In this document: piece after piece, positions 23,564-33,490 of the stretch
Layout of the letters: the number at the start of each line of letters is the position of its first letter
Numbering within the stretch: the stretch's first letter is position 1
Assembly: GCF_028714775.1 (NCBI RefSeq)
Contig: NZ_JAQTLS010000003.1
Location: 62,001-126,000 of the forward strand
From: Thiothrix sp.
Lineage (GTDB): Bacteria > Pseudomonadota > Gammaproteobacteria > Thiotrichales > Thiotrichaceae
Reading direction: 5' to 3'
DNA: 64,000 bases
Position numbers and translations under genes: made by a program
Notes under the pieces: model-generated
What the model saw: only the letters and a program-made list of their open reading frames with translations
What the model was told of the DNA's origin: nothing
Databases searched by the model: none

Positions 23564-24843
23564 GCGCACTAATCATTTTTGGCTTATTGATGCTGCTGAT
23601 GCTGACCGGGATGCCGATTTCAATCGCACTCGGCCTCACGGTATTGACCTTCCTGTTTACCATGACCTCTGTGCCGATTGAAGCGGTGGCGTTAAAGCTG
23701 TTCACCGGGATTGAGAAATTCGAGATCATGGCAATCCCCTTCTTTATTTTGGCGGGTAACTTCCTCACGCATGGCGGGGTGGCGAAACGCATGATCTTCT
23801 TTGCCTCGTCGATGGTGGGGCATTGGTATGGCGGCTTGGGTCTAGCGGGCGTCTTGGCTTGCGCTTTGTTCGCGGCAGTGTCTGGTTCTAGCCCAGCAAC
23901 CGTGGTAGCGATTGGCTCAATCTTGTTGCCTGCGATGGTGAAAGCGGGTTTCCCGAAAAGTTTTGGCGCGGGGGTAATTACTACTTCTGGGGCACTGGGG
24001 ATTTTGATCCCACCGTCCATCGTCATGGTCATGTATGCGGTGGCAACCAATACGTCGGTCGGAGCGCTATTCATGGCAGGGGTAGTTCCGGGCTTGCTGC
24101 TGGCAGGTTTTCTGGGCTTCACCACCTGGTATCGGGCGCGTAAACACAATTACCCGCGTCAGCCCAAAGCCAGTTTTGCAGTACGTTTGAAATCCTTCAA
24201 AGATTCGGTGTGGGGCTTGCTGCTGATCGTGGTGGTCATGGGCGGGATTTACACCGGCATATTCACCCCGACGGAAGCGGCGGCAATGAGTGCGGTGTAT
24301 GCCTTCGTAGTAGCAGTGTTCGTCTACAAGGACATGGGGCTGAAGGATGTGCCGAAAGTGTTGCTGAATTCTGCCAGCATGTCGGCGATGTTGCTGTACA
24401 TCATCACTAACGCCGTGATGTTCTCGTTCATCATGACCAATGAGCAAATCCCGCAAACCTTGGCGGAATGGATGTTGGCGCAAGGCTTAGGCCCGATTGT
24501 ATTCCTGCTGGCAGTGAACGTGTTGCTGCTGATGGCGGGTAACTTTATGGAACCTTCCAGCATTACGCTGATTTTCGCACCGATCCTGTTCCCGATGGCG
24601 ATGAAACTGGGCATTGACCCGATCCATTTCGGCATCCTGATGGTGGTGAATATGGAAGTAGGGATGTGCCATCCGCCCGTGGGCTTGAACTTGTACGTGG
24701 CGTCTGGGATTACCAAAATGGGCATCACCGAACTGACCGTAGCGGTGTGGCCTTGGTTGCTGACCATGCTGGTGTTCCTGATGCTAGTGACTTACTGGCC
24801 TGCGATGAGCCTGTGGCTACCGGGCGTAATGGGCATGTTGTAG
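23560..24843 (+). CDS. dctM: TRAP transporter large permease DctM
   Basis: 427 residues with about 12 membrane helices, the standard length for DctM. Family motifs include GSSPATVVAIGSI, the GILIPPSIVMVMYAVATNTS segment and the C-terminal MCHPPVGLN. It carries out secondary transport of the substrate delivered by DctP, driven by a Na+ gradient. The ATG overlaps the dctQ stop. Confidence 0.95.
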   Translation: MSALIIFGLLMLLMLTGMPISIALGLTVLTFLFTMTSVPIEAVALKLFTGIEKFEIMAIPFFILAGNFLTHGGVAKRMIFFASSMVGHWYGGLGLAGVLACALFAAVSGSSPATVVAIGSILLPAMVKAGFPKSFGAGVITTSGALGILIPPSIVMVMYAVATNTSVGALFMAGVVPGLLLAGFLGFTTWYRARKHNYPRQPKASFAVRLKSFKDSVWGLLLIVVVMGGIYTGIFTPTEAAAMSAVYAFVVAVFVYKDMGLKDVPKVLLNSASMSAMLLYIITNAVMFSFIMTNEQIPQTLAEWMLAQGLGPIVFLLAVNVLLLMAGNFMEPSSITLIFAPILFPMAMKLGIDPIHFGILMVVNMEVGMCHPPVGLNLYVASGITKMGITELTVAVWPWLLTMLVFLMLVTYWPAMSLWLPGVMGML

Positions 24844-24849
24844 GAAGTA

Positions 24850-25350
24850 ATGAAAATGACTGAAATGAAACCGTTTAAAACCATTTTGTATGCCACCAAC
24901 TTGGGCACGCACATGCGCCCGGTGTTCCGGCAGGCGATCAATCTGGCGCGTATCCATCAGGCGAAAATCATCATGTTGCACGCGGTTGCGCCAATTGGCT
25001 CGACTGGGCAAGCCATCCTGTCGATGTATTTACCCGACAAGGAAGTGCATGACATTGAGCAGGAAAGCATGAATCAGGTGATCGAAACCATGCGCGAACG
25101 CTTGAAAAACTACTGTGCCGAAGAGGATGACATCTGCAAGGACAAGGACGAGTTGCTCGACAAGATCGTGGTCAGCGCGGGCAATCCGGCAGATGTGATC
25201 AACCATTACGCCGAAACGCACGGGGTGGATTTGATCGTGATCGGTACGCATACCCGCCATGCTGGTGGGCATACCATGCTGGGGTCAACAGCGCGGACGG
25301 TGACGCAGCATAGCAAGGTTCCTGTGTTGATTATTCCGAACGGGGAATAG
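24850..25350 (+). CDS. Universal stress protein, UspA family
   Basis: 166 residues, single Usp domain (FKTILYATNLG start). The ATP-binding region shows DLIVIGTHTRHAGGHTMLGSTARTV, close to the G-2x-G-9x-G-S/T pattern. It is 6 nt behind dctM and likely part of the operon. Usp proteins are often coupled to TRAP transporters, where they may sense ATP; the role here is inferred. Confidence 0.9.
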   Translation: MKMTEMKPFKTILYATNLGTHMRPVFRQAINLARIHQAKIIMLHAVAPIGSTGQAILSMYLPDKEVHDIEQESMNQVIETMRERLKNYCAEEDDICKDKDELLDKIVVSAGNPADVINHYAETHGVDLIVIGTHTRHAGGHTMLGSTARTVTQHSKVPVLIIPNGE

Positions 25351-25377
25351 CCGCCCCTCGCGTTTTTTGTGGTATTT

Positions 25378-25409
25378 GCGCCTGCCGCTCCTCCGTCAGG
25401 CGCTTTTTT
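25378..25409 (+). terminator. Rho-independent terminator after dctPQM-usp
   Basis: GCGCCTG-(12 nt)-CAGGCGC followed by TTTTTT. The stem is 7 bp. It ends at the stop of the convergent secreted-protein gene. Confidence 0.85.
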
Positions 25410-26007
25410 ATAGCCAAACCCGATTACCCGTTTCAGGCGGAGGTGGTTTTACAGGTGCTGGCGGGGTGATTACTGGCGGCGCAGGCTGCCAATTGGGTTG
25501 CACGTTTGGTATGCCCCCGAATGCCGGAAAACCCTGAAAAAACTTCTGCACAAACTCGTCATTCAACGGACTGTCCTTGAAAAATGGGTCGTCAAACGGG
25601 TCTTGCTTGAAGAACGGATGGTCGAACGGGTCTTTGCCGCCGAACAGCGAATTACCCAACGGGAAACCGTTGCCAAACGCATTGCCAAACAGCGCGTCTG
25701 GGCGCATTTCCAGTGCCTGCAACACGGCCTGCTTACGGTCTTCCGGTAAATTCGCTTGCGCCAATTGCTGGCGGATTTCCTCTTGCGTACCCTCAAAGGT
25801 GAACTTGTGGGTGTCGTTGGTTTGATCCTGATAATTGATTTCCGCGTGGTAACGCCCGTCCGGCAGGGTATGGACTTGCACAGCCTGCGACTGTAGCTGG
25901 ATGTTGGGAGCTGCGTGCGGTTGCTGAAGCTGGAAGGGGTCGTCTGCCCACGCGGGGCTGCTTAATAGGGTTGCCAGTGTCAACGCCAGAAGATGTTGTG
26001 CTTTCAT
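25408..26007 (-). CDS. Hypothetical secreted protein with Phe-rich repeats
   Basis: 199 residues with signal peptide (MKAQHLLALTLATLLSSPAWA). The middle is acidic and helical (TQEEIRQQLAQANLPEDRKQ). Next comes a run of short Asp-Pro-Phe repeats (DPFDHPFFKQ, DPFDDPFFKD, then ...FVQKFFQGF), and a Pro-rich tail ending NRVWL. No known family. It lies between the TRAP operon and dctB but on the other strand. Confidence 0.6.
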   Translation of the reverse strand: MKAQHLLALTLATLLSSPAWADDPFQLQQPHAAPNIQLQSQAVQVHTLPDGRYHAEINYQDQTNDTHKFTFEGTQEEIRQQLAQANLPEDRKQAVLQALEMRPDALFGNAFGNGFPLGNSLFGGKDPFDHPFFKQDPFDDPFFKDSPLNDEFVQKFFQGFPAFGGIPNVQPNWQPAPPVITPPAPVKPPPPETGNRVWL

Positions 26008-26192
26008 ACGTCACGCCTCATCGGGTAAGACGGCTAAGGTTTATGAATGTTACAGCAGCAATTTTAAGCCAGATGGACAGCGGGTACAGTTACGAAATGT
26101 TAAGGTTTTCACATGGCTGGGAGTATTGCTTGATACACTAGACCATAGTCAGACGTGGTGTTGTAAGCGTACATGATGATCAATAAAGGTTA

Positions 26193-27995
26193 ATGCACTT
26201 GGGTAAACGATCCCACCACCAGTGGTTATTTTCGCGCCTCCCCCAGCGGCGACCTTTCAGTGCGGCAACGTGGTTCTGGCTACTGCTGCTATTTGCCATC
26301 ATCACCTTGCTGACGGTTTACCACAGCGTGCAACAAAGCGCGGCTGACGGTTTGAAACGTGAGGCTTACAGCCAACTCGCACGCTTACGCAGCCAATTGG
26401 AATCCGCGCTCGACCGCCACGCCTACCTGCCCGAACTGTTGGCAGCAAACCGCGAAGTGCAAGATTTCCTGCAAACCTCCCCTGCCGACCCCACGAAATT
26501 GGCGCACCTCAACCAGTATTTGGAACAGGCCAACACCATTGCAGGCACGGCGGACATTTACCTGATGCGAGCCGATGGCCTGACCATCACCGCCAGCAAT
26601 TGGAACAAACCGTTCACGTTTATTGGCAAAAACTTCGCGTTCCGCCCCTATTTTCAGCAGGCGATACAGGGGAAAACCTCACGTTATTACGCGCTGGGAA
26701 CCACGTCTGGCGAACGCGGCTATTACTTCGCAGCCCCGGTACACACAACGCAAGGCACGGTATTGGGGGTGGTCGCGGTCAAGGTCGGGGTAGAAACACT
26801 GGAAAGCGGATTGGCGCAACGCAATATGGATTTCATCGTCACCGACCCGGACGGGATTGTGTTCATGTCCAACCCTGAACGTTGGCGTTACCATGCCTTG
26901 CAAGCCCTGCCCGCCGATAAACTGGCGCAACTGCGCGACAGCCGCCGTTATGCGGATACGGTCATTACCCCGTTGCCGGATTTGTCCATCCAACCCAACT
27001 TGCTGGAGCAACAGGTTAACGAAGACGACACGCCCTATCTTGTACTGCACAATGACATGATGGATGCCGCCGGATGGCATCTTTACCTGCTGGTTGACCG
27101 GGGAAGTGTGAGCCGCACGGCACTGCTGGCGGTATTGTTTGCCGCGATCTTGCTGACGTTGAGCAGTTTGCTGATCTATTTGTTATGGAAAAACCAGCGT
27201 CAGCGCCGCGAATACGAGCAGCACATCCGCGAAGAACTCGAAGCCAAAGTCGAAAAACGCACCCGTGAATTGCGTTACACCCAAGAAGAACTGGTGCAAG
27301 CAGCGAAAATGGCAGCATTAGGGCAACTTTCCGCCGGGATCAACCACGAGTTGAACAATCCGCTGACCGCGATCCGCGCTTACGCCGACAATGCCGCGCA
27401 GTTCCTCGACATCGGCAAACCCGAGATTGCCCGCAATAACCTCACCGAAATCGTCGCCCTCACCGAACGCATGGCAACGATTACCCGCCAGCTCAAAACC
27501 TTTTCGCGCAAAAGTACGGGGCAAATGGAAACCTGCGACCTGCACCGCGCCCTTGATTCCGCCCTTAGCATCGTGCAGCCGAAACTGGCGCAAACCCGCG
27601 TGCAACTGGAACAACTGCGGGCTGACCATACCCGTTACGTGCAGGCAGATTTGGTGTGGTTGGAACAGATTCTGGTCAACCTGCTCAGCAATGCGGTCGA
27701 AGCGGTGCAGGAACAGGACGAACAGCACATCTGGATTACCCTGCAACAAGCCGATGGGCAAGTGTGCGTCAGCGTGCGTGATAACGGCGCGGGCATCAGT
27801 GAGCAAGCCCTGCCGCGTGTGTTTGAAGCATTTTTTACCACCAAAACCGTCGGTAAAGGGTTAGGATTAGGCTTGTCGATTTCCTATCGCCTTGCCAAAG
27901 ACATGCACGGGCATTTGGCGGTGCGCAATGCGCGGGAAGGCGGCGCAATTTTCACCCTGAGCTTGCAACAAGCCGCCGACGGAGGGCAGCAATGA
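26193..27995 (+). CDS. dctB: C4-dicarboxylate sensor histidine kinase DctB
   Basis: 600 residues. A first membrane helix (WFWLLLLFAIITLLTVYHSV, about 27-47), a periplasmic double-PDC/Cache sensor (about 50-300), a second helix (LLAVLFAAILLTLSSLLIYLL), a coiled coil, then HisKA with the phospho-His in GINHELNNPL and HATPase_c with NLLSNAVEA, DNGAGI and GKGLGLGLSI. It senses external C4-dicarboxylates and phosphorylates DctD. The ATG at 26193 follows AAAGG. dctD overlaps the end by 4 nt. Confidence 0.93.
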   Translation: MHLGKRSHHQWLFSRLPQRRPFSAATWFWLLLLFAIITLLTVYHSVQQSAADGLKREAYSQLARLRSQLESALDRHAYLPELLAANREVQDFLQTSPADPTKLAHLNQYLEQANTIAGTADIYLMRADGLTITASNWNKPFTFIGKNFAFRPYFQQAIQGKTSRYYALGTTSGERGYYFAAPVHTTQGTVLGVVAVKVGVETLESGLAQRNMDFIVTDPDGIVFMSNPERWRYHALQALPADKLAQLRDSRRYADTVITPLPDLSIQPNLLEQQVNEDDTPYLVLHNDMMDAAGWHLYLLVDRGSVSRTALLAVLFAAILLTLSSLLIYLLWKNQRQRREYEQHIREELEAKVEKRTRELRYTQEELVQAAKMAALGQLSAGINHELNNPLTAIRAYADNAAQFLDIGKPEIARNNLTEIVALTERMATITRQLKTFSRKSTGQMETCDLHRALDSALSIVQPKLAQTRVQLEQLRADHTRYVQADLVWLEQILVNLLSNAVEAVQEQDEQHIWITLQQADGQVCVSVRDNGAGISEQALPRVFEAFFTTKTVGKGLGLGLSISYRLAKDMHGHLAVRNAREGGAIFTLSLQQAADGGQQ

Positions 27996-29347
27996 CCGCA
28001 ACCAACATCATTTTGGTCGATGACGAAAAAGCGGTACGCGATTCCACCGCGCAATCCCTGATGCTGGCAGGTTTTGAGGTGGAAACCTTCAGCAACGCGC
28101 CAAGCGCACTGGCGAAAATTACCCCCGAATTTGAGGGCGTGGTGATTTCCGACATCCGAATGCCGGGGATGGATGGCTTGGAATTCCTCCAACGCATTTT
28201 GAAAATCGACCGCGATTTACCCGTCATCCTGATCAGTGGGCACGCCGACGTAGCCACGGCAGTGCTAGCCATGCGCAAAGGCAGCTATGATTTGCTGGAA
28301 AAACCGTTTTCCAACACCCAATTGGTGGATGTGATCAAACGCGCCAGCGAAAAACGCCGCCTGACGCTGGAAAACCGCGCCCTGAAAGAAGCACTGGAAA
28401 ACCAAACTCGCCCCGGCCCACGCATCATCGGGCAAACCCCGTCGATCATGAACCTGCGCAAGATGATCACGCGCCTCGCCAACGTCAACGCCGACGTGCT
28501 GGTGTGGGGCGAAACGGGCACGGGCAAGGAATTGGTGGCGCGTTCCCTGCACGAACAGAGCAAGCGCCGCGACCACAATTACGTGGCGATCAATTGCGCG
28601 GCGATCCCCGAAAGCCTGCTCGACAGCGAGCTGTTTGGGCACGAAGCGGGCGCTTTCACCGGGGCAAAAGTCAAACGCATCGGCAAGTTTGAACACGCCA
28701 ATGGTGGCACGCTGTTTCTGGATGAGATTGAAGGGATGCCGCTTTCCACCCAAGCACCGTTGCTGCGGGTGTTGCAGGAACGCAAGATCGAACGGTTGGG
28801 TTCCAATAAGCTGATTCCGCTCGACATCCGCGTGATTGCTGCGACCAAGGTGGATTTAATGGAAGCGGCAGAACGCGCGGAATTCCGCAAAGATTTGTAT
28901 TACCGCCTGAATGTGGTGACGCTGGAAGTGCCGCCGTTGCGGGCGCGGCGAGAAGACATCCCGCTACTGTTCCAACATTTTGTGCTGGTGGCAGCGGCGC
29001 GGTGCGAAACCGAAGTGCCGCCGCTCAACAGCAAGGCGCTGCACGTGCTGATCGGGCACGACTGGCCGGGCAATATCCGCGAATTGCGCAATATTGCCGA
29101 GCGTTATGTGCTGCTGGGTGAGGCGTACAATTTCGACCTTGCCGCACTGATGAAATCCGATGAAAAGCTGGAAGGCATGTCGCTGGCAGAACAGGTTTCC
29201 TGCTTTGAAAAAATCCTGATCGAACAGGCACTCAACCGCCACAAAGGTAACACGCGGGAAGTGATGGACGCGCTCGACTTACCGCGCAAAACCCTGACCG
29301 ACAAGATGAAAAAGTACGGTTTGGAACGCGGGCAATTCCGCGAGTAA
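27992..29347 (+). CDS. dctD: Sigma-54-dependent response regulator DctD
   Basis: 451 residues. Receiver domain (1-120) with the acidic pair in VDDEKAV, phospho-Asp in ISDIRMPGMDG and Lys in LEKPF. AAA+ domain (about 140-370) with Walker A GETGTGKE, the sigma-54 contact loop GAFTGA, and Walker B TLFLDEIEG. Fis-type HTH at the C-terminus (NTREVMDALDLPRKTL). It should activate the -24/-12 promoter in front of dctP through the dyads at 21592-21638. Confidence 0.95.
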   Translation: MTATNIILVDDEKAVRDSTAQSLMLAGFEVETFSNAPSALAKITPEFEGVVISDIRMPGMDGLEFLQRILKIDRDLPVILISGHADVATAVLAMRKGSYDLLEKPFSNTQLVDVIKRASEKRRLTLENRALKEALENQTRPGPRIIGQTPSIMNLRKMITRLANVNADVLVWGETGTGKELVARSLHEQSKRRDHNYVAINCAAIPESLLDSELFGHEAGAFTGAKVKRIGKFEHANGGTLFLDEIEGMPLSTQAPLLRVLQERKIERLGSNKLIPLDIRVIAATKVDLMEAAERAEFRKDLYYRLNVVTLEVPPLRARREDIPLLFQHFVLVAAARCETEVPPLNSKALHVLIGHDWPGNIRELRNIAERYVLLGEAYNFDLAALMKSDEKLEGMSLAEQVSCFEKILIEQALNRHKGNTREVMDALDLPRKTLTDKMKKYGLERGQFRE

Positions 29348-29354
29348 CCGCCCC

Positions 29355-30359
29355 TTACCGCTCGCGCTGGCGTTTCGCAGGCCGCACATAGATATGCCCC
29401 GGCGGATGCTTAATCACAATCGGTTGTGCACAATGCGGACAATTGGTGTAAGTCTGTAGGCGGATGTCCTGCTTGACCTCTTCAAACACCAAGCGTGCGT
29501 CAGAGCGGCTGATACCGATTTTGAGGCGCACCTTTTCCAGATAACGCAGGCCACCGAAATCCAGCCTGCCGTCTTCCATCGCTTTGATCATTTCAATACG
29601 GAAACTTTCGCGCCGCCGCTTCAATTCATTGATGATGCCAGACGCCAAAATCGCCGCAGGCAAGGCCGCCACCGCAATCCCGGTAATGATGATCATGCCG
29701 CTGAACACCTTGCCTACCGTGGTAATCGGCACGGCATCGCCGTACCCCACCGTAGCCACTGTCACCGTTGACCACCACACGGCACGGGGAATGCTGCCGA
29801 ATTTTTCCGGCTGGATATGCCCTTCGACCAGATACATGCCAGTCGCGGACAACAAGATCAACATGCTGAGGATGAACAGCGCCGACACCAGCGTTTCCGC
29901 CTCCTGTTTAAGCACCACCAGCAGCAAACCGAGGGAATGGGAGTAACGGGTCAGCTTCAGCAGCCGTAACAAACGCAGGCTACGCAGCACGCGCCAATCC
30001 GCCACACCCAAAAAGAAACTGAGGTAAAACGGCAGGATTGCCACCAAATCCACCAACGCCATCGGCGACAGCAAATAGCGCCAACGCCCCCCGACCGGGT
30101 GCTTAAAATCCACATCGCTGGATTCCACGCAAATCCACGCACGCACGATATACTCGATGGTGAAAACCGCCACCGAAAAAACTTCAAACCACCAAAAGAA
30201 CGCCGCATACGTCTCGTAGATGCTGTGCTCAGACTCCACCGTGACCGCGATCACATTGAGCGATACCAACACCATCAAGAAGCGGTTGATGAATTTTATC
30301 CACCCCGCGCCCTTTTGTTCCTCCAACGCCAAAAACAGCCAACGGCGAGCATTATACAT
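29355..30359 (-). CDS. Voltage-gated-type potassium channel
   Basis: 334 residues. Six membrane helices with an S4-like segment RSLRLLRLLKLTRYS, a pore with selectivity filter TVGYGD, then a cytoplasmic C-terminal region. That region ends with a zinc-ribbon-like CPHC and a basic tail. It conducts K+ across the inner membrane; gating in bacteria is poorly known. It is convergent with dctD, 7 nt apart. Confidence 0.9.
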   Translation of the reverse strand: MYNARRWLFLALEEQKGAGWIKFINRFLMVLVSLNVIAVTVESEHSIYETYAAFFWWFEVFSVAVFTIEYIVRAWICVESSDVDFKHPVGGRWRYLLSPMALVDLVAILPFYLSFFLGVADWRVLRSLRLLRLLKLTRYSHSLGLLLVVLKQEAETLVSALFILSMLILLSATGMYLVEGHIQPEKFGSIPRAVWWSTVTVATVGYGDAVPITTVGKVFSGMIIITGIAVAALPAAILASGIINELKRRRESFRIEMIKAMEDGRLDFGGLRYLEKVRLKIGISRSDARLVFEEVKQDIRLQTYTNCPHCAQPIVIKHPPGHIYVRPAKRQRER

Positions 30360-30417
30360 ACCCTAACCCTTTGCAAAGGGCGTAGCCCTACGCCCTTCCC
30401 TATCACCTGATTATTAT

Positions 30418-30837
30418 TTAAAAACGGCTACGAATTTTCTGGTACAGCCCAGAAATTTCCTCGCCCAGTTCATGCAACTCTTCCATCACCTCAAGGCGTA
30501 CATCTTCCACCTTGTCGGCAATTTTGTGTTGCAGCTTATCCACATCTTCGCCCAAATCGTGGATTTCCTCTTTGGCCTTCATGTTCAACTTCCACGTCGT
30601 AGCGGAAGCCCCACTCTTGAGTTCACGCAATTCATCCTCAAACCCTTCGATCAAGTCACCGGCTTTTTCCGCCAGCACCAGACCGGAATGTTTTAAGCGC
30701 CCTTGCAGGTTCTCCCATTTGCCTTCGGCCTTTTCCCACTCGTCGTGGGCATCCATATTGCCCAAATGCATACGTACCCGGAATTCTTCGCGCTCGGCTT
30801 TCAGTTTAGCCAGCAGTTGTTCCACTTTCTCGTGCAT
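30418..30837 (-). CDS. Hypothetical coiled-coil protein
   Basis: 139 residues, almost entirely charged helix with heptad-like spacing and many Glu/Lys. There is no signal peptide or membrane segment. It resembles small cytoplasmic coiled-coil proteins of unknown role, and no family can be named with confidence. It stands alone on the minus strand; the 180 nt between it and the lipoprotein gene show nothing definite. Confidence 0.6.
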   Translation of the reverse strand: MHEKVEQLLAKLKAEREEFRVRMHLGNMDAHDEWEKAEGKWENLQGRLKHSGLVLAEKAGDLIEGFEDELRELKSGASATTWKLNMKAKEEIHDLGEDVDKLQHKIADKVEDVRLEVMEELHELGEEISGLYQKIRSRF

Positions 30838-31017
30838 GATGTCATCCCTCTCTTGTGTAAGTTCATGTTCAATATACTATATCCACCACCTGCGCCGTTA
30901 TGCCATTGGTCATGTGATTGAACTTTTCCGCAAAACAACGCTCAATTGGGTAACATTATACCGCCATCGAAGGGCTATGCCGGTATGTTACTTTGACCAC
31001 AAACTAGGGGCTTTTTC

Positions 31018-31845
31018 ATGAAAAAAATTCTATTTTCACTCGCAATTGTTGGGGGACTGAGCGCCTGCGCACCCATGTCGCAAATGCAGCCGCCACCCAC
31101 CGTCGTTTCCGCCCAAGACTTGAACTGGATCGCCGACAAAGTTTTCAAAAACGAAACCAGCGGTGATCCAGCGAAACTTATCGTGTGGAACGCGCAAGAA
31201 GAGTTCGCCTCACTCGGCATCGGGCATTTCATCTGGTATCCCGAAGGGCGGCACGGGCCTTACACCGAAACCTTCCCCGGCTTGCTGGAATACACCAAAA
31301 CCAGCGGCGTCCCACTCCCCACTTGGCTGCAAAACCGCACGGCACGCGGTGCACCGTGGCCTAATAAAGTGGCATTTGAACGGGCGCAAGGCGACAAGGA
31401 AGTGACCGAACTGCGTAATTACCTGCAACAAACCATGAATCTTCAGGCTAATTATATGTCAGCCCGCCTGACCCGTGCCTTACCGGAACTGCTGAACCAC
31501 GTTGCCCCCGCAGAGCGCGACCGGGTGCTGAAAAATTACCAAGCTGTTGAAAAATCACCTAAAGGGCTGTATCCGCTGCTGGATTACGTCAACTTCAAAG
31601 GCGAAGGCATCAGCCCCACCGAACGTTACAACGGTCAAGGCTGGGGTTTGCTGCAAGTGTTGTTGGCAATGAACCCATCACAACCGGGGCCGCAAGCCCT
31701 GTCTGAATTTGCCCGCGCTGCGGAAGATGTCTTAACCCGCCGCATTGCCAATGCCCCACCGGAACGCCAAGAAGCCAAATGGATGGCGGGATGGCGGGCG
31801 CGGTTGGATACCTATCGCCCACAGAATTTGCTGGCTGGGTATTAA
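31018..31845 (+). CDS. Putative lipoprotein, conserved hypothetical
   Basis: 275 residues. Lipoprotein signal MKKILFSLAIVGGLSACAP with lipobox LSAC at about 14-17. The body contains LIVWNAQEEFASLGIGHFIWYPEG and GPYTETFPGLLEY. The ASLGIGHFIW segment resembles the GIGH..W region of lysozyme-like folds, but a catalytic assignment cannot be made. The end overlaps the convergent cbbY-like gene by 4 nt. Confidence 0.6.
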   Translation: MKKILFSLAIVGGLSACAPMSQMQPPPTVVSAQDLNWIADKVFKNETSGDPAKLIVWNAQEEFASLGIGHFIWYPEGRHGPYTETFPGLLEYTKTSGVPLPTWLQNRTARGAPWPNKVAFERAQGDKEVTELRNYLQQTMNLQANYMSARLTRALPELLNHVAPAERDRVLKNYQAVEKSPKGLYPLLDYVNFKGEGISPTERYNGQGWGLLQVLLAMNPSQPGPQALSEFARAAEDVLTRRIANAPPERQEAKWMAGWRARLDTYRPQNLLAGY

Positions 31846-32603
31846 ACCTGCGCGTGCAATGCGTGCAGCAACTCGGGGGTAACGTAGGTGTAAGTGCCTG
31901 CGTTGCCCTGCAACACCGTAAAAGGCGCATCCGGCTCACCGAATTGGTCGAGCACCAACACTGCCTTGCTGAAATCGTGATCGCGGGTGTAATCATTGAC
32001 CGTGACAATCGTTTTCAGGTTTGCCGCTGTGGATGAGCGGATGCCATTGTCGGAATCCTCAAACGCCAGACATTCCGCTGGCTCCACGCCCATTTGTTGC
32101 ATCGCGTATTGGTAAATATCCGGTGCGGGCTTTTTCTTCGGCACAATATCACCCGCCGCAATGCACTCGAACCAACCGATGGACTCCTCACCCAACGTGG
32201 CTTTCAGCAAATATGTAACATTTTCCGGCGTGGTCGTCGTGGCAATGCCAAGGCGTAAGCCAGCGGCACGCGCTGCCCGGATCAGGCGTTCCGCACCGTT
32301 ACGCAGCGGGATTTCACCGTTTTGCAGCATTTCCAGATAGAAATGGGTTTTGCGCTTGTGCATCCGTGCCGCGAAATCAGCTACGCCTTCCGGCGGGGTG
32401 AAATCGGGCAAGTATTTTTCCAAAAAATAGCGGATGCGTTCTTTGCCGCCCGTAACGGTCAGCAGGTCGGCGTAGATTTCCACCGTCCAATTCCAATCTA
32501 GCCCCGCTTCGGCGAAGGCTTTGTTGAAGGCGGGGCGATGCCCATCGCGTTCGGTGTCGGCGAGCGTGCCGTCTACGTCAAATAAGAGTGTGGTGAGTGC
32601 CAT
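31842..32603 (-). CDS. cbbY: CbbY-type HAD phosphatase
   Basis: 253 residues. HAD motifs LFDVDGTLADTE, IATTTTPENV, KKKPAPDIY and AFEDSDNGIRS. The long cap and the DVDGTLADTERDGHRPAFN start are typical of CbbY, which dephosphorylates xylulose-1,5-bisphosphate, a misfire product that inhibits RuBisCO. This suggests a Calvin-cycle host, although no RuBisCO gene is in the window. Related beta-phosphoglucomutases are the main alternative. Confidence 0.82.
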   Translation of the reverse strand: MALTTLLFDVDGTLADTERDGHRPAFNKAFAEAGLDWNWTVEIYADLLTVTGGKERIRYFLEKYLPDFTPPEGVADFAARMHKRKTHFYLEMLQNGEIPLRNGAERLIRAARAAGLRLGIATTTTPENVTYLLKATLGEESIGWFECIAAGDIVPKKKPAPDIYQYAMQQMGVEPAECLAFEDSDNGIRSSTAANLKTIVTVNDYTRDHDFSKAVLVLDQFGEPDAPFTVLQGNAGTYTYVTPELLHALHAQV

Positions 32604-32714
32604 GTCGTTACCTTTGGTTTTTAGCGTGGCTGTATTCTAGTCTGCGGGCAAAAGTGGGGAAAATAGCCCTTGTGTGCTATGGTTAACGCTATCATTCGAC
32701 TCGGAGCGGCGGGC

Positions 32715-33349
32715 ATGTCACTGGCTTATCAACTCGGTACACAAGAACACTTTACCTATGCCGATTACTGCAAATGGTCAGAGGATGAGCGCTGGGAACT
32801 GATTGACGGGGTTGCGTATGCGATGGCTGCGCCTAGCACCACCCACCAGCGGGTCATTAGTGAACTTGTCCGTCAAATTGGCAACTTTTTAGTAGGCAAA
32901 CCTTGCGAAGTGTTCCCCGCCCCGTTTGATGTGCGCCTTGCCGCTACTGATGCCACCGATGACCAAACCAACAACGTGGTACAGCCTGACATTTCCATAA
33001 TCTGCGATAAAAACAAACTGGATGACAAAGGCTGTAAAGGTGCGCCGGATTGGATCATCGAAGTGCTTTCCCCCTCCACCGCATCCAAAGACCTGATCCA
33101 CAAGCTGCGGCTGTACGAACGTCACGGGGTACGTGAATATTGGGTCGTACACCCGGTTGACCGCGTGGTAATGATGTGGACGCTGTGCACTGACGGGCGT
33201 TACGGCGCGTGCTGATCGAAGAAACCCAAGGCACTCAAGCCTCCGCGCTATTCCCTGATCTGGTGTTGGAGTGGGATGTGCTGTTCCCTCCGCCTGAACC
33301 GCCCGTGTACCTGAAAGAACCACCAGCGGGGGTTTATTATTCCCGTTAG
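32715..33349 (+). pseudogene. Uma2-family endonuclease-like gene with frameshift
   Basis: The frame from ATG 32715 (GGAG 8 nt upstream) gives a DUF820/Uma2 protein (FTYADYCKWSEDERWELIDG start, VVQPDISIICDK, DWIIEVLSPSTA core). It stops at 33215. The missing C-terminal part continues in the -1 frame from about 33209 (VLIEETQGTQASALFPDL) to TAG at 33349. A single base loss near GGCGCG would explain it. Either a real frameshift or a sequence error; the PD-(D/E)XK core is upstream of the break. Confidence 0.75.
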
Positions 33350-33490
33350 GCACTGATCCACCACCCAAATCAAACGATTTTCGGCGTTAAATTCCGCACA
33401 ACGAAAAAGGCTAGCTAAGGGGATTTTTAAACCATCCCACCTGCGCTATGCTTCCCCTACCCCATCGCCCCGCACAAAAGGATTTGAGTC

